The notes: generated from the letters alone by a model not told the origin. A stretch of DNA of 26,651 bases from an uncultured Muribaculaceae bacterium (GCA_947644475.1 CANRZQ010000003.1:1-26651); one strand, 5' to 3'. Counted from the first letter of the stretch, positions 14,772 to 22,059 are shown. Translations and numbers: made by a program.

Positions 14772-15860
14772 TTATTTTTCTGAGAAGTAGCGGTCGAGTA
14801 TGTCGCGTGCTGCGATGAATGATGACAGTCGGTTGGACAGGACGAGGCGTTCTTTTTCTTCGAGCATGCGAGCGATGTCGGGGTTGTCGTAGAAATGCCG
14901 GCGCAGTTGCTCGTCGATGGTCTCGTACATCCAGTAGCGTGATTGCTGGCGGCGGCGTGTCTCGAAATAGCCGTTGTTGCGGACGAATTCGAAGTATTCG
15001 TCGATCATCTGCCACACTTCGCTGATGCCGAGTTCGTAGTAGCCGGAATATGTGAGCACTTTCGGCGTCCATCCGGAGGGAGGGGCGGGGAAGAGGTGGA
15101 GGGCGGAGCGGAACTGGGCTTGTGCGAGTTGTGCGCGCTGGATGTTGTCGCCGTCGGCTTTGTTGATTACGATGCCGTCGGCCATTTCCATGATGCCTCG
15201 CTTTATGCCTTGGAGTTCGTCGCCGGTGCCGGCAAGCTGGATGAGCAGGAAGAAGTCGACCATGGAATGCACGGCTGTCTCGCTTTGGCCCACGCCTACT
15301 GTCTCGACGAATATGGTGTCGTAGCCTGCGGCCTCGCAGAGCACGATTGTCTCGCGTGTCTTGCGGGCAACGCCGCCGAGTGAGCCTGCCGACGGGCTGG
15401 GGCGTATGAATGCGGCGTCTTGCACAGAGAGTTTTTCCATACGTGTCTTGTCGCCGAGGATTGAGCCTTTTGTGCGTTCGCTCGAGGGGTCGATGGCGAG
15501 CACGGCGAGGCGGTGTCCCTGCCCGATTACGTGCATTCCGAACGAGTCGATGGATGTGGATTTTCCGGCTCCGGGCACGCCTGTGATGCCTATGCGGCGC
15601 GAGCGGCCGGAATGAGGGAGGCATTTTTCGATTACTTCCTGGGCGACGGCCTGGTGCGCGGGCACGAGGCTCTCGACGAGTGTAACGGCCCGGGCGAGTT
15701 GTGTGGTGTCGCCTTTGACGATGCCTTCGACGAGTTCGGAGGCTGTGGGCAGGGGCTTGCGCTTGGCCCGGCGCATGTATGGGTTTACCGAGGGCGGCTG
15801 AGCCACTCCGGAGTTGACGGTGAGTCCGGTGTATTGAGAGTCGTTTTCGGGGTGTTCCAT
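14772..15860 (-). CDS. meaB: MeaB/ArgK-type G-protein chaperone of methylmalonyl-CoA mutase
   Basis: This 362-residue GTPase protects and reactivates the B12-dependent methylmalonyl-CoA mutase. The P-loop GVPGAGKS (residues 94-101) is followed by the family blocks LAVLAIDPSSERTKGSILGD, TRMEKLS, AFIRPSPSAGSLGGVARKTR, FVETVGVGQSE, MVDFFLLIQLAGTGDELQGI, KRGIMEMADGIVINKADGDN with its NKAD guanine-specificity element, and a helical C-terminal dimerisation arm. The mutase genes are not in the window. The start at 15860 gives an N-terminal extension of about 30 residues (MEHPENDSQYTGLTVNSG...) not needed for the GTPase fold. A downstream start cannot be excluded. The DUF1573 gene follows 4 bp later. 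Confidence 0.94.
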   Translation of the reverse strand: MEHPENDSQYTGLTVNSGVAQPPSVNPYMRRAKRKPLPTASELVEGIVKGDTTQLARAVTLVESLVPAHQAVAQEVIEKCLPHSGRSRRIGITGVPGAGKSTSIDSFGMHVIGQGHRLAVLAIDPSSERTKGSILGDKTRMEKLSVQDAAFIRPSPSAGSLGGVARKTRETIVLCEAAGYDTIFVETVGVGQSETAVHSMVDFFLLIQLAGTGDELQGIKRGIMEMADGIVINKADGDNIQRAQLAQAQFRSALHLFPAPPSGWTPKVLTYSGYYELGISEVWQMIDEYFEFVRNNGYFETRRRQQSRYWMYETIDEQLRRHFYDNPDIARMLEEKERLVLSNRLSSFIAARDILDRYFSEK

Positions 15861-15881
15861 GGGTAAGGGGTGCTTAATTTA

Positions 15882-15889
15882 CAAAGGTA
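15882..15889 (-). promoter_or_regulatory. Candidate -7 box of the meaB promoter
   Basis: TACCTTTG on the minus strand fits TAnnTTTG and lies about 22 bp before the ATG at 15860. A good TTG was not found at the expected -33 distance. Confidence 0.45.
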
Positions 15890-15931
15890 CGGGTTTGGCG
15901 CGGGAGTAAAAAGATAAAAAAGGTTAAAAAT

Positions 15932-16050
15932 AGTTGGGAAGTTGGGAAGTGGGGAAGGGGGCCGCCGCGTTGAAACGCGGGGCACGGTGGCGGGTTGGTG
16001 GGCATAGGAATCTTAGGAGGCTTAGGCTTCCTATGCTTCCTAAGATTCCT
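15932..16050. repeat. Composite intergenic repeat: G-rich tract, 31-bp repeat and TTAGG-type inverted repeat
   Basis: Three blocks follow one another. Bases 15932-15960 are tandem AGTTGGGA-type words. Bases 15961-15991 repeat 9261-9291 at 30 of 31 positions. Bases 16001-16063 carry variants of CTTAGGA and TCCTAAG, with a perfect 13-bp inverted repeat pairing 16006-16018 with 16038-16050. A GC-rich hairpin comes directly afterwards at 16093. The gap between meaB and the ppiD-like gene holds nothing else I can name. Confidence 0.75.
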
Positions 16051-16092
16051 AAGAGTCCTATGCTGCCCAAGGAGACTATGCTGGAGATGGCG

Positions 16093-16127
16093 AAAGGACC
16101 GCGGCCCCGGGTGGGGTGCGGTCCTTT
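16093..16127. terminator. GC-rich hairpin downstream of the ppiD-like gene
   Basis: AAAGGACCGC (16093-16102) pairs perfectly with GCGGTCCTTT (16118-16127). The inner part is closed by CCCC/GGGG. Lying 29 bp after the minus-strand stop at 16156, it fits an intrinsic terminator ending in a short U-run. The core resembles the hairpin at 23320-23351 (CCGC, CCCC, GGGGTGCGG). Confidence 0.65.
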
Positions 16128-16155
16128 CTATTTAGAGAACTATTGATGGGACGGG

Positions 16156-18243
16156 TTAGCGGGCTTCCTGAACGAATTCGAGGGAGTTGTTTTTTACTTT
16201 TTCGCTGCCTACGAGCATGTTGTAGTAGTCGGAGATGCCGAACGACTGCATGAACGACATGCCGTCTTGACGTGCGTCGAAGGGACGGCCTTCTTTCTTG
16301 GAGCCGTTGACCATGAAGTAGACAATGGAGTTGTTGGCTTGTACGGGGCCTACGATTTTTCCTTGGGGTGCGCCGGCGATGTTGCCTTGCACGGCGAATT
16401 CACCGAAGCCGAGTGCGCCGAGGCGGGGCGATGTGAACACTACGGCGGAGTCGGCCTGCACGGTGGTGTTCATGGCTTGCGCGTAGCCATGGAGGTCGTT
16501 GTATTTTCCGGCGGGGTATTGCTCGGAGAGTTTTGCGGCTTTTTTGTCGGCGAGGACGCGAGCGCGGAGGGCATCCTGGATTTCGGGTGCGTTAGCGGGG
16601 CGGTATTCGCCGTCGTAGATGTTTTTGAGTGCTACGACGAGGTAGTGGTCTTGGTTTTCAAATATTTTGGATACTTGTCCTGCTTTTGCGTCCATGGTCC
16701 ATTTTACGGCCTGGCGTGAGTCGGCTACGTTGCCGATGTGTGCCGACGAGGGTGTAACCTCGGCGTGCTGGAGGCGGTAGAGTGAGTCGGCGTTCTGCGA
16801 GAAGAGGTCGGCTTTGGAGTTGGAGGCGAGGAATGAGTTGAGGCCGGTCTTGATGTCGGAGATGGTCTGAGCGGAGGGGTCGACTACGTATTTGATTACG
16901 GCTACTTCTGCTACGTTGACGGGGGCGTGGCGGCGGTTGATGTTGTAGATTACTGCGCCTTCGCCGCGGAGTGAGTCGGAGTAGACGAAGGGAACGCCTA
17001 CGTTTGCGGCCTCGAGGAGGGTTTTCATTTCGGCGGGAGCACCTATGAGGGTCTGCCATACGCTGTCGACGCCCATGCCCTGGTTTTCTTCAACGAGGGA
17101 TGCGAAGGAGCGTCCGCCGTTGATGAGGGCGAGGAGTGAGTCGGCGGCTGCGCGTGTGGGGGCGCCGAGCATGGAGATGTTGATTGAGTCGATCTGTGCT
17201 GTAACGTCGAGCACTTTTGCGATTGTGAAAGTGTTCTGGCGTTTGGGGAATTTGTGTACGCGGCCTTTTGCAACTGCGGAGTCGGGGAGTGTGCGGAGGT
17301 CGGCGTTGTTTTTGAGGCGTGCCACGGGTGTCACGACGTTCTCGGTAGAGAAGCGGGGCTTGGCGGCGAGTGCCTCGAGGCCTTCGGTTGTAGCGAGTGC
17401 GGCGGCTGTGTTGTCGACTTCTACCTCGGCGGCGTTGAGGTCGTCGGACGAGGGCTGGATGTTGACAACGATGTAGTCGACGGTGCGTGTTTCTTCGGGG
17501 AGGAAGTAGTCGCTCTTTGTCTCGGCCCATTTGTTTTTGAGGTCGTCGTCGGAGATTTCCACCTGGTCGTCGGCGATTGCGCTGAACGGTGTGGATACGT
17601 ATGCTACTTGCGACTGGGTCATGTTGTTGTCGTACATGGCCTGTGCGTCGATGTTGTTGGATGTGAAGAGGCCGGTGACGAGTGCGCCGAAGGCGGCCTG
17701 CTTGATTTGTGCTTCAAGCTGGTCTTCCTGAGCTTTCCACATTTGCTTGATTTGCTCGCCAACTTCGGGGGGGAAGTTGTAGCGGGCGGGGTTGTTCATC
17801 ACGTCGATGATTGTGCGGCCGTTGGAGCCTTCGGGGAGGCCGAGCTGCTGCGATACGGTGTAGATGAACTGTGCCACCGCGGGGTGGGGGTTGTCGCCGG
17901 TCATTGCGGCGGTGATTTCTTTATCGGTAACGGTGATTCCGAGGTTGTCGATCTCGCGGTTGAGAAGGGTCTCGAACACGAGTTGCTGGAGAGTGCTCTG
18001 TGCGAGTTCGTCGGGGTCGGAGCGACGCTGGCTCTGCTGGGCCTGCTCGGAGTTTTGTGTGTAGCGGGCGGAGTAGTCCTGGTATTTGATTTTTTCGCCG
18101 CCTACTTTTGCGATTGTGTCACCGGGACCGAAGAATGAGCGGCCTGAGGTGAGGGCGTCGCCGAGAATGAATGCAAGAAGGGCAAGGATGATGATAGTGA
18201 ACAAGAACACCGACTTGCTTCTGATTTTTTCAAGTGTTGCCAT
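16156..18243 (-). CDS. PpiD-like SurA-N domain periplasmic chaperone/peptidylprolyl isomerase
   Basis: This 695-residue protein is anchored by one N-terminal membrane helix (residues 11-29, SVFLFTIIILALLAFILGD) after the typical MATLEKIRSKS start. A SurA/PpiD chaperone domain follows (IAKVGGEKIKYQDYSARYTQ, then helices to about residue 250), then parvulin-like segments. The first parvulin region reads INISMLGAPTRAAADSLLAL and then NGGRSFASLVEEN. In active parvulins the first strand carries a conserved His (SHIL), and here Asn-Ile-Ser appears instead, so isomerase activity is doubtful. The expected role is to assist folding of outer-membrane and exported proteins at the exit of the Sec channel. 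It has a very good promoter and is followed by a GC-rich terminator, so it appears to be a single-gene transcript. Confidence 0.9.
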   Translation of the reverse strand: MATLEKIRSKSVFLFTIIILALLAFILGDALTSGRSFFGPGDTIAKVGGEKIKYQDYSARYTQNSEQAQQSQRRSDPDELAQSTLQQLVFETLLNREIDNLGITVTDKEITAAMTGDNPHPAVAQFIYTVSQQLGLPEGSNGRTIIDVMNNPARYNFPPEVGEQIKQMWKAQEDQLEAQIKQAAFGALVTGLFTSNNIDAQAMYDNNMTQSQVAYVSTPFSAIADDQVEISDDDLKNKWAETKSDYFLPEETRTVDYIVVNIQPSSDDLNAAEVEVDNTAAALATTEGLEALAAKPRFSTENVVTPVARLKNNADLRTLPDSAVAKGRVHKFPKRQNTFTIAKVLDVTAQIDSINISMLGAPTRAAADSLLALINGGRSFASLVEENQGMGVDSVWQTLIGAPAEMKTLLEAANVGVPFVYSDSLRGEGAVIYNINRRHAPVNVAEVAVIKYVVDPSAQTISDIKTGLNSFLASNSKADLFSQNADSLYRLQHAEVTPSSAHIGNVADSRQAVKWTMDAKAGQVSKIFENQDHYLVVALKNIYDGEYRPANAPEIQDALRARVLADKKAAKLSEQYPAGKYNDLHGYAQAMNTTVQADSAVVFTSPRLGALGFGEFAVQGNIAGAPQGKIVGPVQANNSIVYFMVNGSKKEGRPFDARQDGMSFMQSFGISDYYNMLVGSEKVKNNSLEFVQEAR

Positions 18244-18332
18244 TTGGTTTATTAGGGGTATTTGTTTATTATTCGAGGGATGGCGCGCCAGGGGCGCAAG
18301 GTTGTGTTTTTGCCATTATGCGCAAAATCGCA

Positions 18333-18363
18333 CAAAGATAAGCATTTTTTTTCAGATAGCAAA
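18333..18363 (-). promoter_or_regulatory. Promoter of the ppiD-like gene
   Basis: Minus-strand TTTG (18363-18360), a 19-bp spacer and TATCTTTG (18340-18333) give a full match to the Bacteroidetes consensus. It lies about 90 bp before the ATG at 18243. Confidence 0.72.
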
Positions 18364-18582
18364 AAAAATGGGCTTTTTCACATATAAAGTCGTTTGTATG
18401 GTGGTTTTAGCGTTGAATGTTGTGTGTTTTTTAACGTTAATTATCGTATAATGAGCCGTTAATTTTCAAAATATGTTTTGGCGTTAATTATTGCATGAAT
18501 TAATTATCTCAGGGGCATTAATTAAAATAATGAGTAATAAGTGGATATTAATGTGTAATATACGTTAATTTTTTTGGACGGT
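18364..18582. repeat. AT-rich gap with four CGTTAATT words
   Basis: This is the 3' side of the GxxExxY gene. CGTTAATT occurs on the plus strand at 18435, 18457, 18482 and 18563, with a CATTAATT variant at 18516. The first copy is part of the palindrome TTAACGTTAA at 18431. No gene or clear terminator was seen here. Confidence 0.5.
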
Positions 18583-19011
18583 CTAAATTGCCGGATTTAA
18601 ATTAATGTCGACCAGAAAGCATTCGTTTGTGTCGAGACTGTATGCCCACCTTTCACATTCAAGTTTGTTTGTTCCGAAGTTTATCAACAAACCGAGGGGT
18701 TTGTGTGTCAACCGAAGATAATTGCACAGTTGCGCTCTATGAGCGGGTATGATTTTTGAGACAGATTTCAGTTCGCATATTATATCGCCTGCCATTAGGT
18801 CGATTTCATAGTGTTTTTTCATAAGTTTGCCTTTGTAGAATACGGGGACATTATATTCTGTCTTGCATTGAATGCCCAATGTATTCAATTCGGTTTCCAG
18901 GGCTTCTTGATATATGGCTTCGAGTAATCCGAAGTTGAGTTCACGGTGTACTGTCATTGCCGCCCCGATAATTTTGTAGACGATGTTTTGGTATTGATGA
19001 ATTTCGGGCAT
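18583..19011 (-). CDS. GxxExxY protein, PD-(D/E)XK nuclease-like
   Basis: This 142-residue protein carries the naming motif at residues 28-34 (GLLEAIY). It has the restriction-nuclease-like pattern Asp71 in HYEIDLMAGD, then Glu80-Leu-Lys82 in IICELKSV, and a Gln94 in the following helix (AHRAQLCNYLRL). It ends with KPLGLLINFGTNKLECER, which also fits the family. The fold suggests a metal-dependent nuclease, but no biological role is established. The start at 19011 (MPEIHQYQNIVYKIIGAAMT) was chosen because the 53 in-frame codons upstream would run into the rnhA gene and are low-complexity. The gene lies 52 bp after rnhA and is bracketed by CGTTAATT words in opposite orientations. Its codon use looks more AT-rich than its neighbours, consistent with acquisition by transfer. 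Confidence 0.85.
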   Translation of the reverse strand: MPEIHQYQNIVYKIIGAAMTVHRELNFGLLEAIYQEALETELNTLGIQCKTEYNVPVFYKGKLMKKHYEIDLMAGDIICELKSVSKIIPAHRAQLCNYLRLTHKPLGLLINFGTNKLECERWAYSLDTNECFLVDINLNPAI

Positions 19012-19026
19012 GACTGATGATTGAAA

Positions 19027-19055
19027 AATTAACGAGTAATTAACGGCAATTAACG
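19027..19055. repeat. Three phased AATTAACG words upstream of the GxxExxY gene
   Basis: AATTAACG starts at 19027, 19038 and 19048, spaced 11 and 10 bp, about one helical turn. This is the reverse complement of the CGTTAATT words on the other side of the gene. It could be an operator for the gene 16 bp away or part of element ends. Confidence 0.55.
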
Positions 19056-19063
19056 TGAAATTT

Positions 19064-19708
19064 TTATTTGCGGCCGAAGTCGGCGGGGATTTCGCCCCAG
19101 CGGTCGGTTTCCCATTTGAGGATGGGGTTTTGGAAGGGGTGGGTCTGAAGCCAGCGGTCGGCGCGGGCAAGAAGGCCGGGCAGGGGGCTTTCGGGGGGGA
19201 ATTTCACGGTGGAGCGGTGGGCGCGGCGGCGCACCCACGACAGTGCGGTGACGGAGTCGGTGTAGATTGGCGTTGTGGTGTCGCCTTTTTGTGCGAGCAG
19301 GGCGAGGGCGTGGACTATGCCGAGGTATTCGCCTATGTTGTTTGAGCCGTAGTGGAACGGGCCGGCGTGGAAGATGCGCTCGCCTGTGCCGACGCGCACG
19401 CCTTGGTATTCGACGTTGCCGCCGGGGTTTTTGTTGCATGCTCCGTCGACGGCTATCGCGTCGAGGCGTATTTCGGGAAATGCTTCGTAGTTGACTTGTT
19501 GCACGGGCTGTTGGGTGAGGAATGTGTAGAATTGCATCAGTGAGGCGTCCTGGTCGCGGCGGAATGCCTCGGTGGCTTCTTCGCAGGAGCTGAATGCTTT
19601 GTATTTTGCGCCGTGGTAGCCTTCGATCTGGGTTTTGCATTCTTCCCAGGAGTCGTATATTCCGGGCTGGTATCCTTCCCAGACGACGTAGAATTTTCGT
19701 GATGGCAT
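19064..19708 (-). CDS. rnhA: Ribonuclease H with N-terminal viroplasmin (hybrid-binding) domain
   Basis: RNase H degrades the RNA strand of RNA-DNA hybrids such as R-loops and primers. The 214-residue protein begins with the small hybrid-binding module found in eukaryotic RNase H1 and viroplasmin (KFYVVWEGYQPGIYDSWEEC, then YHGAKYKAFSSCEEA). A linker and the RNase H fold follow. Catalytic candidates are Asp88 in AIAVDGACNKNPGG, Glu127 in NNIGEYLGIVHAL and Asp151 in IYTDSVTAL, with a C-terminal EIPADFGRK where the last acidic residue is expected. The ATG at 19708 shares one base with the stop of the upstream alanine dehydrogenase-like gene, so translation is coupled. Much longer frames through this locus are artefacts. 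Confidence 0.93.
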   Translation of the reverse strand: MPSRKFYVVWEGYQPGIYDSWEECKTQIEGYHGAKYKAFSSCEEATEAFRRDQDASLMQFYTFLTQQPVQQVNYEAFPEIRLDAIAVDGACNKNPGGNVEYQGVRVGTGERIFHAGPFHYGSNNIGEYLGIVHALALLAQKGDTTTPIYTDSVTALSWVRRRAHRSTVKFPPESPLPGLLARADRWLQTHPFQNPILKWETDRWGEIPADFGRK

Positions 19709-20892
19709 CAGGAGAATTGCAGGATTAGGTTTATGTCGACGGCCCGGAGTCCGACGAGGGCTCCGATTTCGGCGTTGACGGGCTTGCCGAGGAATGTGAG
19801 GGCTGCGTTCTGGAGCCCGCGGTTGAGCATGAGGGCGTTTGTCATTCCGTCGCAGGTGAATATTTCGGTTATCATTGTGAGGAATGTGTTGCTCAGGGCC
19901 ATGGCCACTGTGCGGGGCACGGCGTTGGCAGGGTTGATGTAGCATACGCGGCGGCCGTCCATGGTGTTGTCGGCGGCGGAGGCGTTGCCGAGGTCGACTT
20001 TTGGCATGGATGGGAATACGCTGCGGATGCCGGATGTGAGGTCGAATGTGATTACTCCGGCTTTCATCTCGGCCACTACGTCGGCCGATATTATGTGGAG
20101 CGGTCGGATGTCGGTGGCGACAACTACGTCGGCCGAGCGCAGGGCGTTGATGAGCACGCGCGGGTGGAGGGCCGACCCGGCTATGCCCTGGCCGAGCTGG
20201 CGCAGGGCGGCGCGCAGGCGGTAGGAGTCGTTGTCGAACATGCGCACTGTGGCTCCGAGGCCCATTGCTGACTGTGCGGCGGCTATCGCGTCGATGCCTG
20301 AGCCGAGGATGGTGACCTCGCACGGGACGATGCCGGCGATGCCTCCAAGGAGGATTCCTTTGCCGTGGACGGAGTCGGCGAGCAGGGCCGATGCCGTGGC
20401 CATTGAGGCCCGGCCGGCTATCTCGGCGAGGATGTCGGCGAAGGGTGTGTGTCCGCTGTCGTCGGTGATATGGTCGAGGGCTATTGTTATTATGCCTTTG
20501 ATGAGGAGAGTCTTGACCACTTCGGGGTCGGCGGCCACAGCCGGGAAGAGGGTCATGAGCATTGAGCCGCGTTTGAGGCCGCGGGCGTCGGCCGGGGAGA
20601 GGGGGGAGAGGTAGATTACCATGTCGGTGCGGAGAGCCTCGGCGCGTTCGACAATCTCTACTCCCTGTTGCTGGTAGCGCAGGTCGGGGTAGTGTATCGC
20701 GGCAGATCCGCCTTTTTGCATTTTTACGGTGAAACCGCGCTCGACGAGCATCCCGGCGGCTTCGGGGGTGAGAGGGAAGCGGCGGTCTTCGCCGGGTGCC
20801 GGGGCGGGAAGGCCTATGGTGATGTTGCGGCGGTTGACGCCTATCCGGAGCATTTGTTCCAGGGGTGTGGGCGCTGAGGATATTGTGGCCAT
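19708..20892 (-). CDS. Alanine dehydrogenase/PNT family protein with degenerate active site
   Basis: This 394-residue protein aligns with alanine dehydrogenase. RRFPLTPEAAGMLVERGFTV matches the substrate-binding NRVALTP block, the KGGSAAIHYPDLRYQQQGVE block follows, and GILLGGIAGIVPCEVTILGS leads into the Rossmann domain. Key residues differ. The usual VKVKEP catalytic lysine segment reads VIYLSPL (92-98). The TYLHLA histidine segment reads TLFPAVA (Pro117 at the His position). The glycine loop GxGxxG reads GSGIDA (197-202). The VDVAxDQGG block reads FDLTSGIR. Normal alanine oxidation to pyruvate with NAD is therefore doubtful, and it may bind a nucleotide without that chemistry or do another reaction. 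It sits 18 bp after aroK and overlaps rnhA by 1 bp. The family assignment is secure but the function is not. Confidence 0.85.
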   Translation of the reverse strand: MATISSAPTPLEQMLRIGVNRRNITIGLPAPAPGEDRRFPLTPEAAGMLVERGFTVKMQKGGSAAIHYPDLRYQQQGVEIVERAEALRTDMVIYLSPLSPADARGLKRGSMLMTLFPAVAADPEVVKTLLIKGIITIALDHITDDSGHTPFADILAEIAGRASMATASALLADSVHGKGILLGGIAGIVPCEVTILGSGIDAIAAAQSAMGLGATVRMFDNDSYRLRAALRQLGQGIAGSALHPRVLINALRSADVVVATDIRPLHIISADVVAEMKAGVITFDLTSGIRSVFPSMPKVDLGNASAADNTMDGRRVCYINPANAVPRTVAMALSNTFLTMITEIFTCDGMTNALMLNRGLQNAALTFLGKPVNAEIGALVGLRAVDINLILQFS

Positions 20893-20910
20893 TTGAAGGG
20901 TGGGTTGGGA

Positions 20911-21462
20911 TTATTGGTTGGAGTATTCGGCCTTGAAGAGAGGGTTTTCGATGAATCGGCCGACGGTGGCCGCTATTTCGTCTTCTGTCTCGAGGAATGA
21001 CGAGTCGAAGCGCAGGGAGGCCATTGCGTAGAATGGCTCGCGGGCGCTGAGCAATGGCTCGACGATGTCGCGCATGCGGGCCTCGGTGTGGGCCGAAGCG
21101 AGCAGGGGGCGGTTTTCGCGCCCCTGCATCAGCCGGGGATAGAGGCGGCCGGGGCGTGCGTCGAGCGCCACGGTGAGTCCTGCGGCGTTCATGCGCTGCA
21201 TCATGCCGGGGCGGCAGGGGGTGCCCCCGCCGGTGGCGACAATGGTGTCGGTGAGGCTGCACATTTCGCCTATCATCTCGGCCTCGAGGCTGCGGAAGCG
21301 GTCCTCGCCGGATGTCCGGAAGATTTCGGACACCGACATGCCGGCGCGCTCCTCGATGGCTTGGTCGAGGTCGATGAAGCGCATGCCTAACCGCGCGGCA
21401 AGGGCCCGGCCGAGGGTTGTCTTCCCCGAGCACATGAATCCGATGAGGAATATTGGCCTCAA
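20911..21462 (-). CDS. aroK: Shikimate kinase
   Basis: This enzyme phosphorylates shikimate with ATP, the fifth step of the shikimate pathway. The 183-residue size is normal. Walker A is GFMCSGKT (residues 8-15), followed by FIDLDQAIEERAGMSVSEIF with the shikimate-binding Asp, the GEDRFRSLE block with its Arg, IVATGGGTPC for substrate binding, and the lid arginine in GRENRPLLA. The start is a TTG at 21462. It is 4 bp after the mscL stop, no in-frame ATG lies nearby upstream, and the second residue onward (RPIFLIGFMC) is the expected beginning. The operon continues into the alanine dehydrogenase-like gene after 18 bp. Confidence 0.95.
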   Translation of the reverse strand: MRPIFLIGFMCSGKTTLGRALAARLGMRFIDLDQAIEERAGMSVSEIFRTSGEDRFRSLEAEMIGEMCSLTDTIVATGGGTPCRPGMMQRMNAAGLTVALDARPGRLYPRLMQGRENRPLLASAHTEARMRDIVEPLLSAREPFYAMASLRFDSSFLETEDEIAATVGRFIENPLFKAEYSNQ

Positions 21463-21466
21463 CTTC

Positions 21467-21898
21467 TTATTGCTTCTGGTTTTTGGCGAGGATGTCGCGT
21501 ATCTGTATGAGAAGTTCTTCCTGGGTGGGGCCTGCGGGGGCTTCGGGAGCGGGCTCGGCCGGTTTCTCGCGTTTGAGTTTGTTCACAAACTTGATGGCGA
21601 CGAAGATGCAGAATGCCACGATGATGAAGTCGAACACGGTCTGTACAAAAGCGCCCCATGTCACGGCCACTTCGGGGGTGACGATTTCCTCGCCCTTGGT
21701 CACGGCCTGCTGTATGACCCATTTATGGTCGGAGAAGTTGATGCCTCCGGTGGCAAGGCCGATGAGGGGCATGATTACGTCGTTGACGAGGGAAGTGACA
21801 ATTTTGCCGAATGCCGCGCCGATGATAACACCGACAGCCATGTCGACCACGTTGCCCTTCATGGCAAACTCTTTGAATTCGCTGAAAAATTTTTTCAT
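21467..21898 (-). CDS. mscL: Large-conductance mechanosensitive channel
   Basis: MscL opens at high membrane tension to release solutes during osmotic downshock. The 143-residue protein has the amphipathic start MKKFFSEFKEFAMKGNVVDM, the pore-lining helix VGVIIGAAFGKIVTSLVNDV followed by IMPLIG, a periplasmic loop, the second helix (FDFIIVAFCIFVAIKFVNKL), and a charged, Pro-rich cytoplasmic end with a helical bundle (EELLIQIRDILAK). The start is set at 21898. An open frame continues 44 codons further upstream, but that part is a translated dispersed repeat and does not belong to the channel. It is the first gene of a run with aroK, the alanine dehydrogenase-like gene and rnhA, and it has a good promoter 130 bp upstream. 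Confidence 0.97.
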   Translation of the reverse strand: MKKFFSEFKEFAMKGNVVDMAVGVIIGAAFGKIVTSLVNDVIMPLIGLATGGINFSDHKWVIQQAVTKGEEIVTPEVAVTWGAFVQTVFDFIIVAFCIFVAIKFVNKLKREKPAEPAPEAPAGPTQEELLIQIRDILAKNQKQ

Positions 21899-21952
21899 GT
21901 GCGGATATGTTAAAGGTTGTCTAAAATATTTTGTTTTTCGTGCGGGATATTC

Positions 21953-22008
21953 CACAAGCCAGAGGGTTCTTTGCCTATGGCAAAGCGCTTCGCGGTTAGT
22001 GTTCCTGC
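21953..22008. repeat. 56-bp dispersed intergenic repeat, copy B
   Basis: It is 49 of 56 identical to 3979-4034. The TTTGCC/GGCAAA stem is unchanged, while all three loop bases differ (TAT against ACA). It lies between the mscL promoter and its start codon, so it is transcribed as part of the mscL leader. Confidence 0.8.
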
Positions 22009-22027
22009 CGGGAAATAATATGGAAAG

Positions 22028-22059
22028 CAAAGGTATGTTTTTTTTTATGATTTTGCAAA
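22028..22059 (-). promoter_or_regulatory. Promoter of the mscL-aroK operon
   Basis: Minus-strand TTTG (22059-22056), a 20-bp spacer and TACCTTTG (22035-22028) match the consensus fully. The predicted leader of about 120 nt contains the 56-bp repeat. Confidence 0.72.

Noticed and set aside
19012..19170. A 53-codon N-terminal extension of the GxxExxY protein.
   Set aside because: It overlaps rnhA in another frame and is low-complexity Pro/Ser/Thr. The family starts near MPEIHQYQ.
19064..21433. A 789-codon minus-strand open frame running through aroK, the alanine dehydrogenase-like gene and rnhA.
   Set aside because: Its first 575 codons are Arg/Pro/His-rich out-of-frame translation of two recognisable genes. 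Only the last 214 codons (rnhA, from 19708) match a family.
18583..21898. The GxxExxY, RNase H and altered dehydrogenase genes read together as a defence or retron-like system.
   Set aside because: The RNase H is a typical housekeeping type, no reverse transcriptase, ATPase or helicase is nearby, and the GxxExxY gene is separated by 52 bp of repeats. The evidence does not support a joint system.
21899..22030. A 44-codon N-terminal extension of MscL.
   Set aside because: It is translated from the 56-bp dispersed repeat and flanks. MscL family members begin at the MKKFFSEFKEF residue used here.
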